From NCBI GenBank assembly GCA_020831845.1, contig JAFIFV010000031.1:1-43328 (forward strand): DNA of 43,328 nucleotides. The letters are read 5' to 3'. The stretch comes from Ectothiorhodospiraceae bacterium (GTDB lineage: Bacteria > Pseudomonadota > Gammaproteobacteria > Nitrococcales > Aquisalimonadaceae). Both the position numbers and the translations under genes were made by a program. Below are positions 42,415-43,328 of the stretch, one piece after another (the first letter of the stretch is position 1; every line of letters begins with the position of its first letter). The notes beneath the pieces were generated by a model. That model was not told where the DNA came from. It did no database searches and saw only the letters and a program-made list of their open reading frames with translations.

Positions 42415-42819
42415 TCATCCCTGGGAATTCGTGGGGGCTGTGCCGAGGCGGGACGGGTGGAAGAAGCTGTTAAACAGAATCAAAACACTGCCCCAGATGG
42501 CGAAATAGATGCCCAGCACCTGATGCAGCAGATTGCCACCCGTGAGCCAGCTGAATAAAAACAGGATCCCTCCAATGGCGATCGCCCAGCCGAGGACCGC
42601 AAGAATTCTCTGCTGCGCGCGGCCGGCATGAGGAAGGCTGCTTTTGAAAACAACCAGCAGGAACACGCCCAGCCCGCCGAACAACATCACCCCTGCAAGC
42701 AGATAATCCTCCATGGCAATGAAACCGCCGCCGACGAAATAGAGCAGCAGCAAGTAAGACCCGATCAACATGGCAACGGCGGCCACGGCCTTGGTGAAAC
42801 GAAGTAGTGCGTTTTTCAT
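42415..42819 (-). CDS. small four-helix membrane protein
   Basis: 134 residues with about four hydrophobic helices: AVAAVAMLIGSYLLLLYFVGG, YLLAGVMLFGGLGVFLLVVF, ILAVLGWAIAIGGILFLFSWL and QVLGIYFAIWGSVLILFN. A short polar tail follows. No family recognised. ATG 42819 is supported by AGGGAG some 6-11 bases upstream; the frame stays open further back through REP DNA but without meaning. It is likely co-transcribed with the periplasmic protein gene downstream. Confidence 0.7.
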   Translation of the reverse strand: MKNALLRFTKAVAAVAMLIGSYLLLLYFVGGGFIAMEDYLLAGVMLFGGLGVFLLVVFKSSLPHAGRAQQRILAVLGWAIAIGGILFLFSWLTGGNLLHQVLGIYFAIWGSVLILFNSFFHPSRLGTAPTNSQG

Positions 42820-42883
42820 GACAACTCCCTGTCGCGGTGTATGAACTGAACGATTCCTGGCTTGATAAGACGCTGTTCCCCGT

Positions 42884-42936
42884 CGTAGGTTGGTGGTGAG
42901 CGAAGCTAACCCCAACATCGCGATAACCCCAACATC
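42884..42936. repeat. REP-like elements next to a REP-associated transposase
   Basis: CGTAGGTT...GGTGAGC...AACCCCAACATC (42884-42919), followed by a second AACCCCAACATC ending at 42936. The first matches 2593-2630. It directly abuts the 3' end of the transposase gene, as is typical of REP/RAYT units. Confidence 0.6.
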
Positions 42937-43192
42937 ATCGCCGCTCCCCAAAAGACCCTGCTTCCTCCCCCGGCTCCGCCCCCCAATCCCGCGGTAGCCG
43001 GCCCGTCTCAATAAACCGATGAATACTGGAAAATGCCCAATCTACGGGGCGTCGCGCATGCCCGTGCTTGACCGGGTTGAAATGGATGTAATCCACGTGG
43101 TGCCGGAAATCCTCTTCATCCTTGATCAAATGCTCCCAGAACCGACGCTGCCAGATGCCGCGCTCTTGCTTGTGGCTCCGGCTCGGGCGGTA
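42935..43192 (-). pseudogene. REP-associated tyrosine transposase (RAYT), 5'-truncated
   Basis: Read on the minus strand, the frame gives SHKQERGIWQRRFWEHLIKD, then EEDFRHHVDYIHFNPVKHGH and DWAFSSIHRFIETGRLPRDWG, the C-terminal signature of Y1-family RAYT proteins related to IS200/IS605. The N-terminal part with the catalytic HUH motif is absent because an IS3-family element begins at about 43185-43201. RAYTs are domesticated transposases linked to REP spread; this copy is dead. Confidence 0.8.
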
Positions 43193-43328
43193 ATCCCCCC
43201 ATTTTTGGCAGCAGCCAAAAGTAGAGGTTACGCGGCCATGGTCAGCTTCTGCTGCGGGGTGATCCCGCCCAGTGCCATGTTTGGCCGTTCATGATTGTAT
43301 GACCATAACCACTGCGTGGCGAATAGCT
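43190..43328 (-). mobile_element. end of an IS3-family element inserted in the RAYT gene
   Basis: The element enters from the right edge. Its transposase tail ends at 43228. Beyond this lie about 30 bases with a TTTTGGC/GCCAAAA palindrome (43203-43209 with 43214-43220) and CCCCCCATTTTT, probably the terminal inverted repeat. The exact boundary with the RAYT gene lies between about 43185 and 43201. Confidence 0.7.
43228..43328 (-). CDS. IS3-family transposase OrfB, C-terminus (partial)
   Basis: Reading from the right edge gives LFATQWLWSYNHERPNMALG followed by GITPQQKLTMAA and stop. WxxxYNxxRPNxALGGxTP is the terminal signature of IS3-family integrase-type transposases, here most like the IS407 group. 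The remainder of the gene lies outside the window, so completeness cannot be judged. Confidence 0.82.
   Translation of the reverse strand, partial: LFATQWLWSYNHERPNMALGGITPQQKLTMAA

Overview
The window looks like a chromosomal segment of a high-GC gammaproteobacterium, possibly a marine or halophilic one. The evidence is an RfaH-type antiterminator with a matching ops element, a wbpV-wbpL-wbpM-like gene order, a subclass-I Fpr of 258 residues, a REP-associated transposase, and very acidic exported proteins. The genus cannot be fixed from sequence reading alone. No rRNA, tRNA or CRISPR array was seen.

Left part (1-14530): a UDP-glucuronate-4-epimerase-like sugar epimerase; a small secreted protein on the minus strand; divergent rfaH; a DUF6916 protein; a GNAT acetyltransferase. 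A tight plus-strand cluster (3699-12591) follows. It encodes three tandem phage-tail-collar (MdpB-like) proteins, a Tat-exported periplasmic binding protein, a 1707-residue repeat-rich surface protein with a GlyGly-CTERM-like tail, and an outer-membrane beta-barrel candidate. An ElyC/YdcF-type membrane protein and ferredoxin-NADP reductase close this part. REP-like palindromes lie in several gaps.

Middle part (14531-39550): a 745-base leader rich in hairpins carries a perfect 11-base ops core (GGCGGTAGCGT, 15043-15053). It precedes about 24 kb of co-directional polysaccharide genes, many overlapping or only a few bases apart. They encode several glycosyltransferases, two sulfotransferases, a pyruvyltransferase-family protein, an FkbM-like methyltransferase, GDP-L-fucose synthesis (gmd, fcl) with a GDP-mannose hydrolase (gmm), and a GT10 fucosyltransferase. 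A GT2 protein fused to an O-fucosyltransferase-like domain, a TupA-type ATP-grasp enzyme, and a membrane protein fusing an ABC-exporter-like membrane domain to a degenerate kinase fold are also present. The run ends with wbpV-, wbpL- and wbpM-like genes for lipid-linked initiation. The simplest reading is one RfaH-dependent operon, or a few, building a fucosylated and probably sulfated and pyruvylated surface glycan. No flippase, polymerase, ligase or complete exporter is in the window.

Right part (39551-43328): a lipoprotein with a histidine cluster, then a scarred region. It holds a truncated duplicate of a periplasmic-protein gene, the last codons of a TumE-like toxin gene, an intact HTH antitoxin-like gene, the full periplasmic-protein gene and a small membrane protein. 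A REP-associated transposase is cut by an IS3-family element that runs off the window edge.
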